DNA from: Sva-07 sp963710625
GTDB taxonomy: Bacteria; Actinomycetota; Acidimicrobiia; Acidimicrobiales; Ilumatobacteraceae
DNA: 64,000 bases
Direction: 5' to 3'
Assembly (NCBI GenBank): GCA_963710625.1
Contig: CAVQBG010000008.1
Coordinates: 124,001-188,000 of the forward strand
Made by a program: the position numbers and the translations under genes. A model generated the notes under the pieces. That model did not search any database. It had not been told where the DNA came from and saw nothing but the letters and a program-made list of their open reading frames with translations. The first letter of the stretch is position 1. Every line of letters begins with the position of its first letter. Of the stretch, positions 8,923 through 17,454 are shown piece by piece.

Positions 8923-10149
8923 ATGAGCGAACTCGCCATCCACGGCGGCACGCCGATCCGCCCGACGCCGTATCCGGCGTGGCCGGAGCACGGCGAGCGC
9001 GAACGCACCCTGCTGATGGAGGTGCTCGACAGCGGTCGGTGGTGGTCGAGCCAGGGCACGAAGGTCCACGAGTTCGAACTCGCGTGGGGTGCCCTCCACG
9101 ACACGGGCCCGGCGATCGCGGTCACGAACGGCTCGCACGCGATCGAGGTGGCGCTACTCGCCCTCGGTGTGGGCCAGGGCGACGAGGTGATCGTGCCGAG
9201 CTGGACGTTCGTCGCCACCGCGGCGTCGGTGCTCATGGTCAATGCGATGCCGGTGCTCGTCGACGTGGAGCTCGGCACTGGATGCATCGATCCCGAGGCC
9301 GTCGAGGCCGCGATCACCGAACGCACCCGAGCCGTCATCGCCGTCCACATCGCCGGTCATCCCGCCGACATGGAACGCCTCACCGAGATCTGTGCCCGTC
9401 ACGACCTCGTGCTCATCGAGGACTGCGCCCATTCACACGGGTCGCTGTTCAACGGACAGATGGTCGGCACGTTCGGTTCGGCCGGCACGTATTCGTTCCA
9501 GGCATCGAAGCTGATGACCGCCGGCGAGGGCGGCGCGATCGTCACCACCGACCCCGAGGTACGGGCGAGCGCAGCGTCGTACAGCGACTGCGGCCGACGC
9601 CCCGGCGAGTGGTACTACTCCCACTATGCGCTCGGCGGGAACTACCGGATGACCGAGTGGCAGGGCGCCGTGCTGCTCGCACAACTCGACCGGTTCGAAG
9701 AACAAGCCACTCGCCGCGACCAACGCTCGGCGCTGCTCGACCGCGAACTCGCGACGATCCCCGGGGTGTACCCACAAGCACGCGACGAGCGATGCGACCG
9801 GCAGGGCAACTACTGCTACGTGGTGCGCATCGACCCCGAGGAGTTCGGTGCCGAGCGCGAGCCGGTGCGCCTCGCGCTCGCCGCCGAGGGCATCTCGCTC
9901 ACGATGTCGTATCCGCCCATCCACCGGCTCGACGTGTTCCGCAACCGCGACGGATTCGCCCCTCGCTGGCGGGATCGCGGCGGGATGCAGGACTTCGCAA
10001 CACTGTCGCTCCCCGTGACCGAGCGCCTGGCAGAGACGACCTTGTGGTTCACGACGTCGGTCCTGATGGGCACCGACGACGACGCGCTCGACGTCGCCCG
10101 CGCCGTCGAGAAGGTGCAGCGCCACGCCGGGAAGCTGGCGACGCCGTGA
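8923..10149 (+). CDS. DegT/DnrJ/EryC1/StrS-family PLP-dependent aminotransferase
   Basis: A 408-residue sugar-type aminotransferase. The PLP lysine is Lys196 in SFQASKLMTAGEGG, and the cofactor-contact Asp167 is in LIEDCAHSHGS. The N-terminal LAIHGGTPIRPTPYPAWP is typical of the branch with scyllo-inosose and AHBA-type enzymes. Members convert keto-sugars or keto-cyclitols to amino compounds with glutamate or glutamine. It faces a Gfo/Idh/MocA dehydrogenase 95 bp away on the other strand. Such a pair can oxidise then aminate the same cyclitol or sugar, but no glycosyl or nucleotide-sugar genes are nearby. Start ATG 8923 fits the family N-terminus. Confidence 0.87.
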   Translation: MSELAIHGGTPIRPTPYPAWPEHGERERTLLMEVLDSGRWWSSQGTKVHEFELAWGALHDTGPAIAVTNGSHAIEVALLALGVGQGDEVIVPSWTFVATAASVLMVNAMPVLVDVELGTGCIDPEAVEAAITERTRAVIAVHIAGHPADMERLTEICARHDLVLIEDCAHSHGSLFNGQMVGTFGSAGTYSFQASKLMTAGEGGAIVTTDPEVRASAASYSDCGRRPGEWYYSHYALGGNYRMTEWQGAVLLAQLDRFEEQATRRDQRSALLDRELATIPGVYPQARDERCDRQGNYCYVVRIDPEEFGAEREPVRLALAAEGISLTMSYPPIHRLDVFRNRDGFAPRWRDRGGMQDFATLSLPVTERLAETTLWFTTSVLMGTDDDALDVARAVEKVQRHAGKLATP

Positions 10150-10243
10150 GCGACCGAACCGACGACGCTTCAGCGGAGGGATCGCCCTCGACACCGCCGA
10201 GTACCCCGCCTGGAAGCGCGGCCTCCCGCGGCGATGACCGCCG

Positions 10244-11341
10244 TCAGCTGAGACCGAACTCGGCGAGTTCGACCGGGCGGCGTTCGTCGATCGATCGGTG
10301 CGCTGCAGCGCCGGTGGCGACCGCCCACATTCCCTCAATGACGGTGACCGCCTCGGGGCGCCCGCCGCGGATGGCGTCGAGCAGATGGAGGTGCTCCATG
10401 AAACTCGCTCCCTGGTGGAAGTCGGGGTACGGCACCCGGGGGTCCATCGGCGCCGGCACCTCTCGCACGTTCTTCCCGATGTTGTGTCCGTGACCTTCCG
10501 CCATCGCGCGTTCACCGACCCACACGGTGTCACCGGGAACGGTCGCTTCGAGCTTGGCCGCGTCGCCGGTGATCGTGAGCTCCTGCTCGTAACGGCCGCC
10601 CTCGGCGAACATGCACAGATCGAGCGCTCCGCGCACCCCGTTCGCGAACTCGACGATCACGAACGCGTTGTCGAGGACGTCGGAGCGCTCCATCCGACCG
10701 TCGATCTCGTAGTACTCGTCGAGGTGATTGACGTCCTGGCTGCCACTCGCCATCACCCGCACCGGGAGCGCACGGGCGGCGAGGTGCATCAGGTCGAAGA
10801 AGTGGCAGCACTTCTCCACGAGCGTGCCACCGGTGTTGCGGGTGAATCGATTCCAGTCGCCGACCTTGCCCAGGAACGGGTAGCGGTGTTCCCTGATCGA
10901 CACCATGCGCGTGGTGCCGCAGACGCCCGAGTCGAGTTGCTCGAGCATCGCCGCCGGCGTCGGCATGAAGCGGTACTGCAGCCCCATCCACGTGATCGCG
11001 TCGCGGTGGCGGGCAGCTTCGACCACGCGCAGGCAGTCTTCGACTCGCGTGCACAGCGGCTTCTCGATCAGCACGTGCTTGTCGGTGGCGAGCACGTCGG
11101 CGAGGATCGCCGCGTGGGTGAAGTTCGGTGTGGTGATCACGACCACGTCGACGTTCGGATCGGCGAGCAGCTCGCGATGGTCGGCGTAGGTGGCGACCCG
11201 GCTCCTGGTCTCGGCACCGCCCGGTCCGGACTCGACACAGTCGAGCCCCCACTCGATGCTGGTCGTCACGGGATCCGCGAGCGCCACCACGGCGGCACCG
11301 TCGACGTGATTCAGGTCGAGGATGTGCTCGCCGCCCATCAT
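10244..11341 (-). CDS. Gfo/Idh/MocA-family NAD(P)-dependent oxidoreductase (5' end probably further upstream)
   Basis: A dehydrogenase of 365 residues from ATG 11341. The EKPLCTR motif (Lys94) and the C-terminal beta-sheet domain identify the sugar/inositol dehydrogenase family. ATG 11341 is too late: the same frame upstream reads SDTIGYGIIGSG, the first strand and glycine loop of the NAD-binding fold. That region has no ATG, GTG or TTG in frame; the expected start position (11378-11380) is ATA. Either ATA is used, or a start codon was lost by mutation and the product is damaged. It converges on the DegT aminotransferase and may act on the same substrate. Confidence 0.8.
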   Translation of the reverse strand: MMGGEHILDLNHVDGAAVVALADPVTTSIEWGLDCVESGPGGAETRSRVATYADHRELLADPNVDVVVITTPNFTHAAILADVLATDKHVLIEKPLCTRVEDCLRVVEAARHRDAITWMGLQYRFMPTPAAMLEQLDSGVCGTTRMVSIREHRYPFLGKVGDWNRFTRNTGGTLVEKCCHFFDLMHLAARALPVRVMASGSQDVNHLDEYYEIDGRMERSDVLDNAFVIVEFANGVRGALDLCMFAEGGRYEQELTITGDAAKLEATVPGDTVWVGERAMAEGHGHNIGKNVREVPAPMDPRVPYPDFHQGASFMEHLHLLDAIRGGRPEAVTVIEGMWAVATGAAAHRSIDERRPVELAEFGLS

Positions 11342-11403
11342 CCCGCTCCCGATGATGCCGTATCCGATCGTGTCGCTTATGCATGCGCGGTAGCTCGCGC
11401 GGA

Positions 11404-11459
11404 GCAGTCGAACCCTCGCCCGCCTCCGGCCGATCGGAGCCGGGGTTCGGATCGACTGC
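11404..11459. terminator. Imperfect hairpin after the C25-type protease gene
   Basis: GCAGTCGA at 11404-11411 pairs perfectly with TCGACTGC at 11452-11459. Inside are ACCC/GGGT pairing and an inner CTCCG/CGGAG stem. It lies directly after the stop of the large secreted protease gene, on the same strand, and before the dehydrogenase gene, so a terminator or processing structure is likely. No U-run follows. Confidence 0.45.
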
Positions 11460-11466
11460 GCCTGAC

Positions 11467-14400
11467 TTACCGCGCGAGCGGAGGCACCTGGAGCCGGGGC
11501 TGGCCGACGTTCGGCGCGTAGTCGAGAAAGCCGACGTACTGTTTGCTCGGCGCCCCATCCTGGATCTCCGCCGACCAGTACAGGATCTGCGTCGCCGAGA
11601 CTCCAACCCTTGCCAGATCGATCACGAACGTCAAGCTCGTACGCCCCGCTCCGACGTCCACCCGCCGGACCGCCTTGTCCTTCGAGCTGCCGTCACTCCA
11701 CTTGACCTGAGTGGCCGAGCCGGTGGGTGACCCCGAGAGCAGCAGGCGGTACTGCGGGGTTGCGGACAACGGGATCGCCCCACCCAACAGCAAGGTGATC
11801 GACGCCGTGCCGTCGCCGCCACGGGTCGAACGACAACCCACGACGTCACCGAACGCGTAACCGCTCGGCACGTCGCCGGTCGGGTCGCACGGCGGAGGAT
11901 TGACGACCGTGTACGGGAACTGCGCCGTGGCGACGTTGCCGGCGACGTCGGTCGCCGTGATCACGACGAAGCGCGGTTGGCCGGTCGGCGTCGGCGAACT
12001 CGTGTCGACGCCGGTGACCAACTCGCACGTGCCCGGACCAGAGAGACCATCGGTCACCAGACCATCGCAGGTCAGGACCGGTGGCGTCTCGCCGAGGGTG
12101 TACACGTTCTTCAGCGCCGGGGGCCGGCTGATCGTCGGCGCCTCGGTGTCGATCTTGAGATCGAGCTCGGTCAGCACGATCCGCTCGACCTCCTCGTCGC
12201 CGATCCGGAAGACGATCGCGGTGTACTCGCCGTCGCCGATGGGCTGACCCGTGTAGGGCGTCTCGTCGCCATCGGCGTCGACGAGCGAGATCTTCACGAC
12301 GTCGACGAGGGCACCCGTCGTGGTGAGGGTGACGTCCGGCAACGTGTCGCCCTCGCCGTTGAACCAGTCGCCGGTGAACTCGGCGCCGGACACGCTCACG
12401 ATGGTCTGCTCGGTCGGGTCGCTGACATTTCCGGCGAGATCGGCTGCCGATGCGACGGTGGTACCTGGCACCTCGGGTTCGAAGTCAGCGGCCGGAACCA
12501 CCTTCACCGAGTCCGGGTCAGGATCGCAGCCCGACGATTCCACTGCGCCGTCAGCGGGCGTATCAGCGCTGCAGAATGGCGTCGCTCCTGCCGGCTCATC
12601 GCCGGGGAACAGCACCTCGACCTCGGGAACGAAGGCAACGGTGGGCGCCGTCCGATCGATCTTCACGATTCGCGTCAGCTCTGCGACCTGCCCACCACCG
12701 AGCGCCAGGGTGAACGTCACCCGGAAGACGCCATCGTCTTCGAGCCGGACGACGCTGGGGTCGGACGGATCGACAGGTGTGGGCGAGAGCAGATCGAACA
12801 CGGCCGGTTCCGTCTCGGTCGCAGACGTCACCAACTGCTCGACGGTCGGCGACCAGTTGTCGTCGATCTCACCGACGACCTCGACGTCGACGGGCACGTT
12901 CGACCATTCGTCCTCTGCCAGCGCTCGCACCGGATCGGTGTCGGTCCTGGCGACGACGACGGCGTCGGGGAGGCCGGTCGCCACCGGGTAGTAGTTCCCC
13001 TTGAACGAGCTGATGGCCACGTTGCCACCCGTGTCGAGGACCTGGATGAAGTACCGTCCTGCGTCCGAGACCGGATTCGGCAACTGTCCGACGTACTCAC
13101 CGACGTTCAGCACCGACGGTGACAGCTCGGCCTTGCGCCAGGTGTCGTCGTCCAGGTACTGGACAACGACTCGTGCGATGCCCAGGTCGTCGGAGGCGAC
13201 GACCTCGAAGAGGATCGCGCCGGGGATGCTGTCCGCCGAGCTGGAAATGATCTCCGGCTTGACCGTGTCGCCGACACCGCCGTCGCCGTCCACCCGCGCG
13301 TAGTAGACGGTGGTCGCGACCTCGTCGAGCAGCGTGAACTCGCCCGTCGAGCTGCGGTACTGGCCGGGGAACAGCACGAGCTGATCGGTGGGCGTGTCGC
13401 CACTGATCACCGACGTGATCGCCTGGAACGCAGTCGGGAAGACAGCGGAGTCGGACTCGACCACGGGCTCGCCACCGGCGAGACCGACGAGCGCTCTGGA
13501 GTACTGCGCCGGCGCCGAGATCGGAGCGCGGGAGGAAAGTGACTCGATGATCGCTCCTCGGGCCACCTCGTTCTCCGGATCGGGACCCGTGACGTCGATG
13601 TCCGAGCGGGGCACGATCGGATACCCGTCCTTGACCTCGACGTCACCCGCGACCTGACGGAAACCACCAGAAGCCAGGTCGGGGGTGTCGCCCCAGAGAT
13701 AGGTCACGTCGACCGAGCGACCCAGGAGACCGGTGCCGTCGACGGGCTCGACGTCGCCGATCACCGCCTGCGGCGTCTCCGTGCCACCTTCCACGGCGAG
13801 GGCGGCAAAGGCCGCCGGTTCAGGCGCCGCGGGAGCGTCGTACATCGGCAGGCCGTACAGCACGCCCTGCTGAAGCACCTTGTAGTCGTAGGCGTCGAAG
13901 TTCGACAGGCGGCTGGCGTACTCGCGCTTGGCCTGCGTCCAGGCCTCGCCGGCGCTGACACCCCCTTGGGTGAGGATCGCGGCGAAGTCGTTGAACAACC
14001 GCTCCGAGTACCCGATCTCGGTGTCATCGCCGTAGCCGTAGCCGGTGTTGGCGATGTACACCGCCGCGTCGGTGGTGTACTCGGGCCAGTCGCCCGGGCG
14101 CGTCGGCGCGCCGGCCTGGCCGTTGCGGTTCGGCACGTTGAAGCCGGCATGGCAACCAACCGTGAACCACAGCGCTCCGGGCGCCGGGGCCGGCAGCTCA
14201 CCCAGTGACACATCGAGTGACTCCACGGGGCCGAGATCGAACGGACCGCTGTCGCCGAACGCTGACACGACGCGGGAATGGTCGGCGTGGGCGTTGACGG
14301 AAACGATGTCGGGTCCGGCGTCGAGCTGCGTTGCCAGCTGCCCGGCGGTCCAATCCGAGTTGATCAACGTGTTGCCGGTGCCGAGGATTCCGGCCAGTTC

Positions 14401-17376
14401 GTTCGCCTGGTCGGCGAGGAAGTCGTAGCCGGCGACGAACGCGCTCTCCAGCTTCAAGGTCCCGTTCGTCGCCGGGTTCACGAACTGTGCGATCTGCGCC
14501 TCGATCTGGCGACCGGTCTCGACGAGACGGCCGAGACCCAGGTCTTCGACGAAGACGGGCTTGCCGGCGAGCAGGATCGGGTCGAGATCGGCGTACGGAG
14601 CGTCGGAGAAGAAGCTGTTGGCGAGCATCGACGACGTCGTGCCGTTGTTCCCGCCGACCTCGGCTGCGTAGGTGTACTCCTTGCCGAGCTGCTGGGTCTC
14701 GCCGATGCGTGCGTGCGGGAGCACGTCGTCAGCGCCGATCAGCACCACGTTCTCGAGGTCGACATCGGCTCGGTCCGCGACTTCTGCCACGTACTCGGCC
14801 ACGTCGGACACGACCGCGTTCGCGAGCAGCGCCGAACAGGTGCTGTCGGTGTTCCAGTCGACCGTCGGCGAGACCGTGACGATCTGACCGGCGACCTTCT
14901 CGTGCTGCGCGAGGGAGGCGAGGTTGCCAACCTGCGGCCCCGTAGAACTCTGGATGATCAGCGACTTCGTGTTCGTGGCGATGCCATTGGGGCCGGGCGA
15001 GATCATCGTGGCGACGTCGGGCACGCCACACTCCTCGGCGTTCGGGGCCGCCGACGCACGGACGTGCACCACGTAGTCGGGCGTGGCGCCGTTGTAGCCG
15101 GCGACGACCGCCGGGAAGTTCGTCGCCGGTCCGACGATCGCCTCGGTCACCTCTGCTTCGACGTTGCGGTTGTTGGAGATCGCGACCAGCGGCAGGTCGG
15201 GGTTGCTCGGCAGGACGGTGACGACGTCCTCGAGCGCTTCGGGCTGCGGGCTGTCGCCCGTCTGCTCCGCGGCTCCCGACGTCTCGTCGGCGATGAGGCG
15301 CGACTGACCGATCAGGCGCGACTGACCGATCAGGCGCGACTGACCGATCAGTCGGGCGGGCCCGATGAGCCGTGACTGACCGGTCGACGGCGGACCCGAC
15401 ACGTCGTTCGCGAAGAGGCTCAGGTCGGCGTCGTCGGTCAAGCTCGACACCGAGACCGAGAGGTGACTGCCTGGCGCGTACCTCGCGGGGTCGAGGTCGA
15501 TCTCGTACTCGGCGAGCGGGCGCTCGTCGCCTGCGGCCGTGAGCTTCGACACGTACAGCGTGTCGGTCTCCAGATCGGGGGTCTCGTCACCCTGCCACGG
15601 GTCGGTGACGGCAACGGCGAAGCTGGCGGGCGGATCGATCATCCGGCCGTCGGCCGAGATCACGACGGTGCCCTCGGTGGATCCCCGCGGACCGTCGACC
15701 AGGCCGACGGGGCGCACCTGGATCGAGAAGGTCGTCGTCTCACCGAATTCCGAGTACGCGCCGGCGAACACGAGTGCATCGCCCGACGGCACGGGGTTGC
15801 CTGCAGGAACCGCAGCAGCGTCACCGACGGTGACCGTCGCCGAGTAGGGGACGTAGGCGAACCCGTTCGGCACCTCGACCGTGACGGTCGTCTCCTCGAC
15901 TCGCCCGCTCGCTGACCACGTCGTCGAGATCTGGGCAGGCTCGCCGAGGGCATAGGCGGTGACGTCGAAGTTCGGGTTCCCGATGAGGTCGAGCTGCGAC
16001 CAGGGGAAGGCGACCGGGTCGAGCAGCGCCGACACGTAGTCGAGCACCGTCTCCCCCGGCTCGAGCCGGAAGATCGGATCGACGATTCCGGGCGTGGTCG
16101 GATCGTCGAGCAGGGCGCCGAGGAACGAGTCGGGCGCGTAGTCGACCGAGTCGGCGGGGATCTGGTCCCACGGGACGCTGCCGACGTCGAAGCCGGCGAG
16201 GTCGAGCAGCAACAAGTTGGCCTCGTCCCAGTTGCAGAAGCCGACGTTCGGGTCGGTGTCGGCCTCACCGGTCAGGCCGCACCAGGTCGTTCCTGCTGGG
16301 AGCGGGATGTCGGTGAGCTTGGTGTCGCCGAAGAACAGCGACAGGAGGCTGACGTCCTGGAGGAACACACCATCGGGATCGAGATCGAGGATCGAGGCAT
16401 CACAGAGCGCCTGGAAGGCCTCCGACAACCCTGCTTGGTCACAGTCTCCGATCACCTCGGAGAACAACACGTCGTTGCGGGTCAGGCCGTCCCACACGGT
16501 GCCGGCGAGCACCTCGTCCCACGTGTAGCCGATCGGCGGCTGCAGGAACGAGAGAGGAACGTCACCGACGCCGGTGAGCCGGTCCGCCTCGATGAGGCGC
16601 GACTGGCCGATCAGGCGCGCCTGCCCGATCAGGCGAGCCGGGCCGATCAGGCGCGCAGGACCGATGAGGCGCGCCTGGCCGATGAGCCGGGCGGGACCGA
16701 TGAGACGCGCCTGCCCGATCAGACGGGCCGGACCCGCCACCTCGGTGTCGATCAGCCGGGCGGGACCGATCAGCCGGGCGGGACCGATCAGCCGGGCGGG
16801 ACCGATCAGCCGGGCGGGACCGATGAGACGCAGCGGGTCGCCGACGACCGGCGACGACAACACGTCGGCGAACACATCGCCGGGCAGCGCAGAGACCGGG
16901 ATGTCAGAAACACCGACGCCGCGGGCGCCGTCGACCGATCCCGGCGCGTCTGCGACCGGAGCCGTGAGCGCCGACGGGCAGGGCGTTCCCGGCTTGCTCC
17001 GATCGGCACTGATCGAGTCGCCCCGGTTGGTCCAGGTGACCACGCCGGTGGCGGTGTATTCGCTGGACCAGTAGACGGTCCCGAACTCGTTCTCGGCGAT
17101 CAGATCGGCCTCGGAGGCGTACTCGCCATTCGGGAACGGGAGTGGGAGGGTGTTCGGCTTGATGTTCCCCTTGTTGCCGTTCTCGAAGTCGTCGGCGGGC
17201 AGGAGACCGAAGCGGAAGCTTTCGGCTGATCCGGTCGAATCGAATTCGTAGCAGACCTGCAGACGCTGCGAGTCGGGCGTGCCGTCCTGGCCCTGGACTC
17301 CCGTGCCGGTCGCAACGACGGTGCTGGTCGCCAGGACGGCAACCAGCGCCGCTGACTTGAAGAAACCTTGACTCAT
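11467..17376 (-). CDS. Giant secreted C25 (gingipain-like) peptidase-domain protein with RLIG[PQ][AS] hexapeptide repeats
   Basis: 1969 residues from ATG 17376. The signal peptide is at about 1-28. Next come a cysteine-containing N-terminal region, a first repeat array (183-268), a long segment with a beta-sandwich-like part, a second array (669-695), then a C25-type caspase-fold domain (about 710-1160). Seen in that domain: VVLIGADDVLPHARIG, DLGLGRLVETGRQIEAQI, a catalytic His candidate in VNAHADHS (His1030 or His1033) and Cys1075 in FTVGCHAGFN. The remaining 800 residues hold Ig-like/HYR-type domains (DRTAPTVAF; VVITATDVAGNVATAQFPYTV). No LPXTG or C-terminal membrane anchor is present, so it is probably released or held non-covalently. 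Cysteine protease activity is inferred from the dyad. Divergent from the cyclase/ATPase gene 78 bp away. Confidence 0.85.
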   Translation of the reverse strand: MSQGFFKSAALVAVLATSTVVATGTGVQGQDGTPDSQRLQVCYEFDSTGSAESFRFGLLPADDFENGNKGNIKPNTLPLPFPNGEYASEADLIAENEFGTVYWSSEYTATGVVTWTNRGDSISADRSKPGTPCPSALTAPVADAPGSVDGARGVGVSDIPVSALPGDVFADVLSSPVVGDPLRLIGPARLIGPARLIGPARLIGPARLIDTEVAGPARLIGQARLIGPARLIGQARLIGPARLIGPARLIGQARLIGQSRLIEADRLTGVGDVPLSFLQPPIGYTWDEVLAGTVWDGLTRNDVLFSEVIGDCDQAGLSEAFQALCDASILDLDPDGVFLQDVSLLSLFFGDTKLTDIPLPAGTTWCGLTGEADTDPNVGFCNWDEANLLLLDLAGFDVGSVPWDQIPADSVDYAPDSFLGALLDDPTTPGIVDPIFRLEPGETVLDYVSALLDPVAFPWSQLDLIGNPNFDVTAYALGEPAQISTTWSASGRVEETTVTVEVPNGFAYVPYSATVTVGDAAAVPAGNPVPSGDALVFAGAYSEFGETTTFSIQVRPVGLVDGPRGSTEGTVVISADGRMIDPPASFAVAVTDPWQGDETPDLETDTLYVSKLTAAGDERPLAEYEIDLDPARYAPGSHLSVSVSSLTDDADLSLFANDVSGPPSTGQSRLIGPARLIGQSRLIGQSRLIGQSRLIADETSGAAEQTGDSPQPEALEDVVTVLPSNPDLPLVAISNNRNVEAEVTEAIVGPATNFPAVVAGYNGATPDYVVHVRASAAPNAEECGVPDVATMISPGPNGIATNTKSLIIQSSTGPQVGNLASLAQHEKVAGQIVTVSPTVDWNTDSTCSALLANAVVSDVAEYVAEVADRADVDLENVVLIGADDVLPHARIGETQQLGKEYTYAAEVGGNNGTTSSMLANSFFSDAPYADLDPILLAGKPVFVEDLGLGRLVETGRQIEAQIAQFVNPATNGTLKLESAFVAGYDFLADQANELAGILGTGNTLINSDWTAGQLATQLDAGPDIVSVNAHADHSRVVSAFGDSGPFDLGPVESLDVSLGELPAPAPGALWFTVGCHAGFNVPNRNGQAGAPTRPGDWPEYTTDAAVYIANTGYGYGDDTEIGYSERLFNDFAAILTQGGVSAGEAWTQAKREYASRLSNFDAYDYKVLQQGVLYGLPMYDAPAAPEPAAFAALAVEGGTETPQAVIGDVEPVDGTGLLGRSVDVTYLWGDTPDLASGGFRQVAGDVEVKDGYPIVPRSDIDVTGPDPENEVARGAIIESLSSRAPISAPAQYSRALVGLAGGEPVVESDSAVFPTAFQAITSVISGDTPTDQLVLFPGQYRSSTGEFTLLDEVATTVYYARVDGDGGVGDTVKPEIISSSADSIPGAILFEVVASDDLGIARVVVQYLDDDTWRKAELSPSVLNVGEYVGQLPNPVSDAGRYFIQVLDTGGNVAISSFKGNYYPVATGLPDAVVVARTDTDPVRALAEDEWSNVPVDVEVVGEIDDNWSPTVEQLVTSATETEPAVFDLLSPTPVDPSDPSVVRLEDDGVFRVTFTLALGGGQVAELTRIVKIDRTAPTVAFVPEVEVLFPGDEPAGATPFCSADTPADGAVESSGCDPDPDSVKVVPAADFEPEVPGTTVASAADLAGNVSDPTEQTIVSVSGAEFTGDWFNGEGDTLPDVTLTTTGALVDVVKISLVDADGDETPYTGQPIGDGEYTAIVFRIGDEEVERIVLTELDLKIDTEAPTISRPPALKNVYTLGETPPVLTCDGLVTDGLSGPGTCELVTGVDTSSPTPTGQPRFVVITATDVAGNVATAQFPYTVVNPPPCDPTGDVPSGYAFGDVVGCRSTRGGDGTASITLLLGGAIPLSATPQYRLLLSGSPTGSATQVKWSDGSSKDKAVRRVDVGAGRTSLTFVIDLARVGVSATQILYWSAEIQDGAPSKQYVGFLDYAPNVGQPRLQVPPLAR
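15292..15381 (-). repeat. Second RLIG hexapeptide-coding array
   Basis: Five consecutive Arg-Leu-Ile units at 6-residue spacing (residues 669-695 of the protease), mostly RLIGQS, coded by near-identical 18-bp units. It sits just before the C25 domain. Confidence 0.9.
16579..16830 (-). repeat. First RLIG hexapeptide-coding array
   Basis: Thirteen RLI units plus a final RLT at 6-residue spacing (residues 183-268), alternating RLIGPA and RLIGQA, broken once by RLIDTEVAGPA. The four units nearest 16830 are nearly identical at DNA level (18-bp period), suggesting recent expansion; others have diverged at synonymous sites, suggesting selection on the peptide. Confidence 0.9.
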
Positions 17377-17454
17377 GATCTGGCCCACCCTTGCCGATAA
17401 GCGCCCGACGTTAGTCGTCGCGTCTCTCCTGGTAAACGGGGCAGAATGTGACAG

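Noticed and set aside
11404..11459. tRNA-like sequence (GGTTCGA motif near a structured region)
   Set aside because: The T-stem does not pair, and no anticodon arm or acceptor stem can be drawn; a hairpin explains the structure better.
14278..15375. Plus-strand open frame of about 365 codons opposite the C25 domain
   Set aside because: Composition is that of an antisense shadow; the minus strand carries the conserved peptidase motifs.
16579..16830. Possible CRISPR array (regular short repeats)
   Set aside because: The 18-bp units are contiguous, without spacers, in frame, and encode a conserved hexapeptide.
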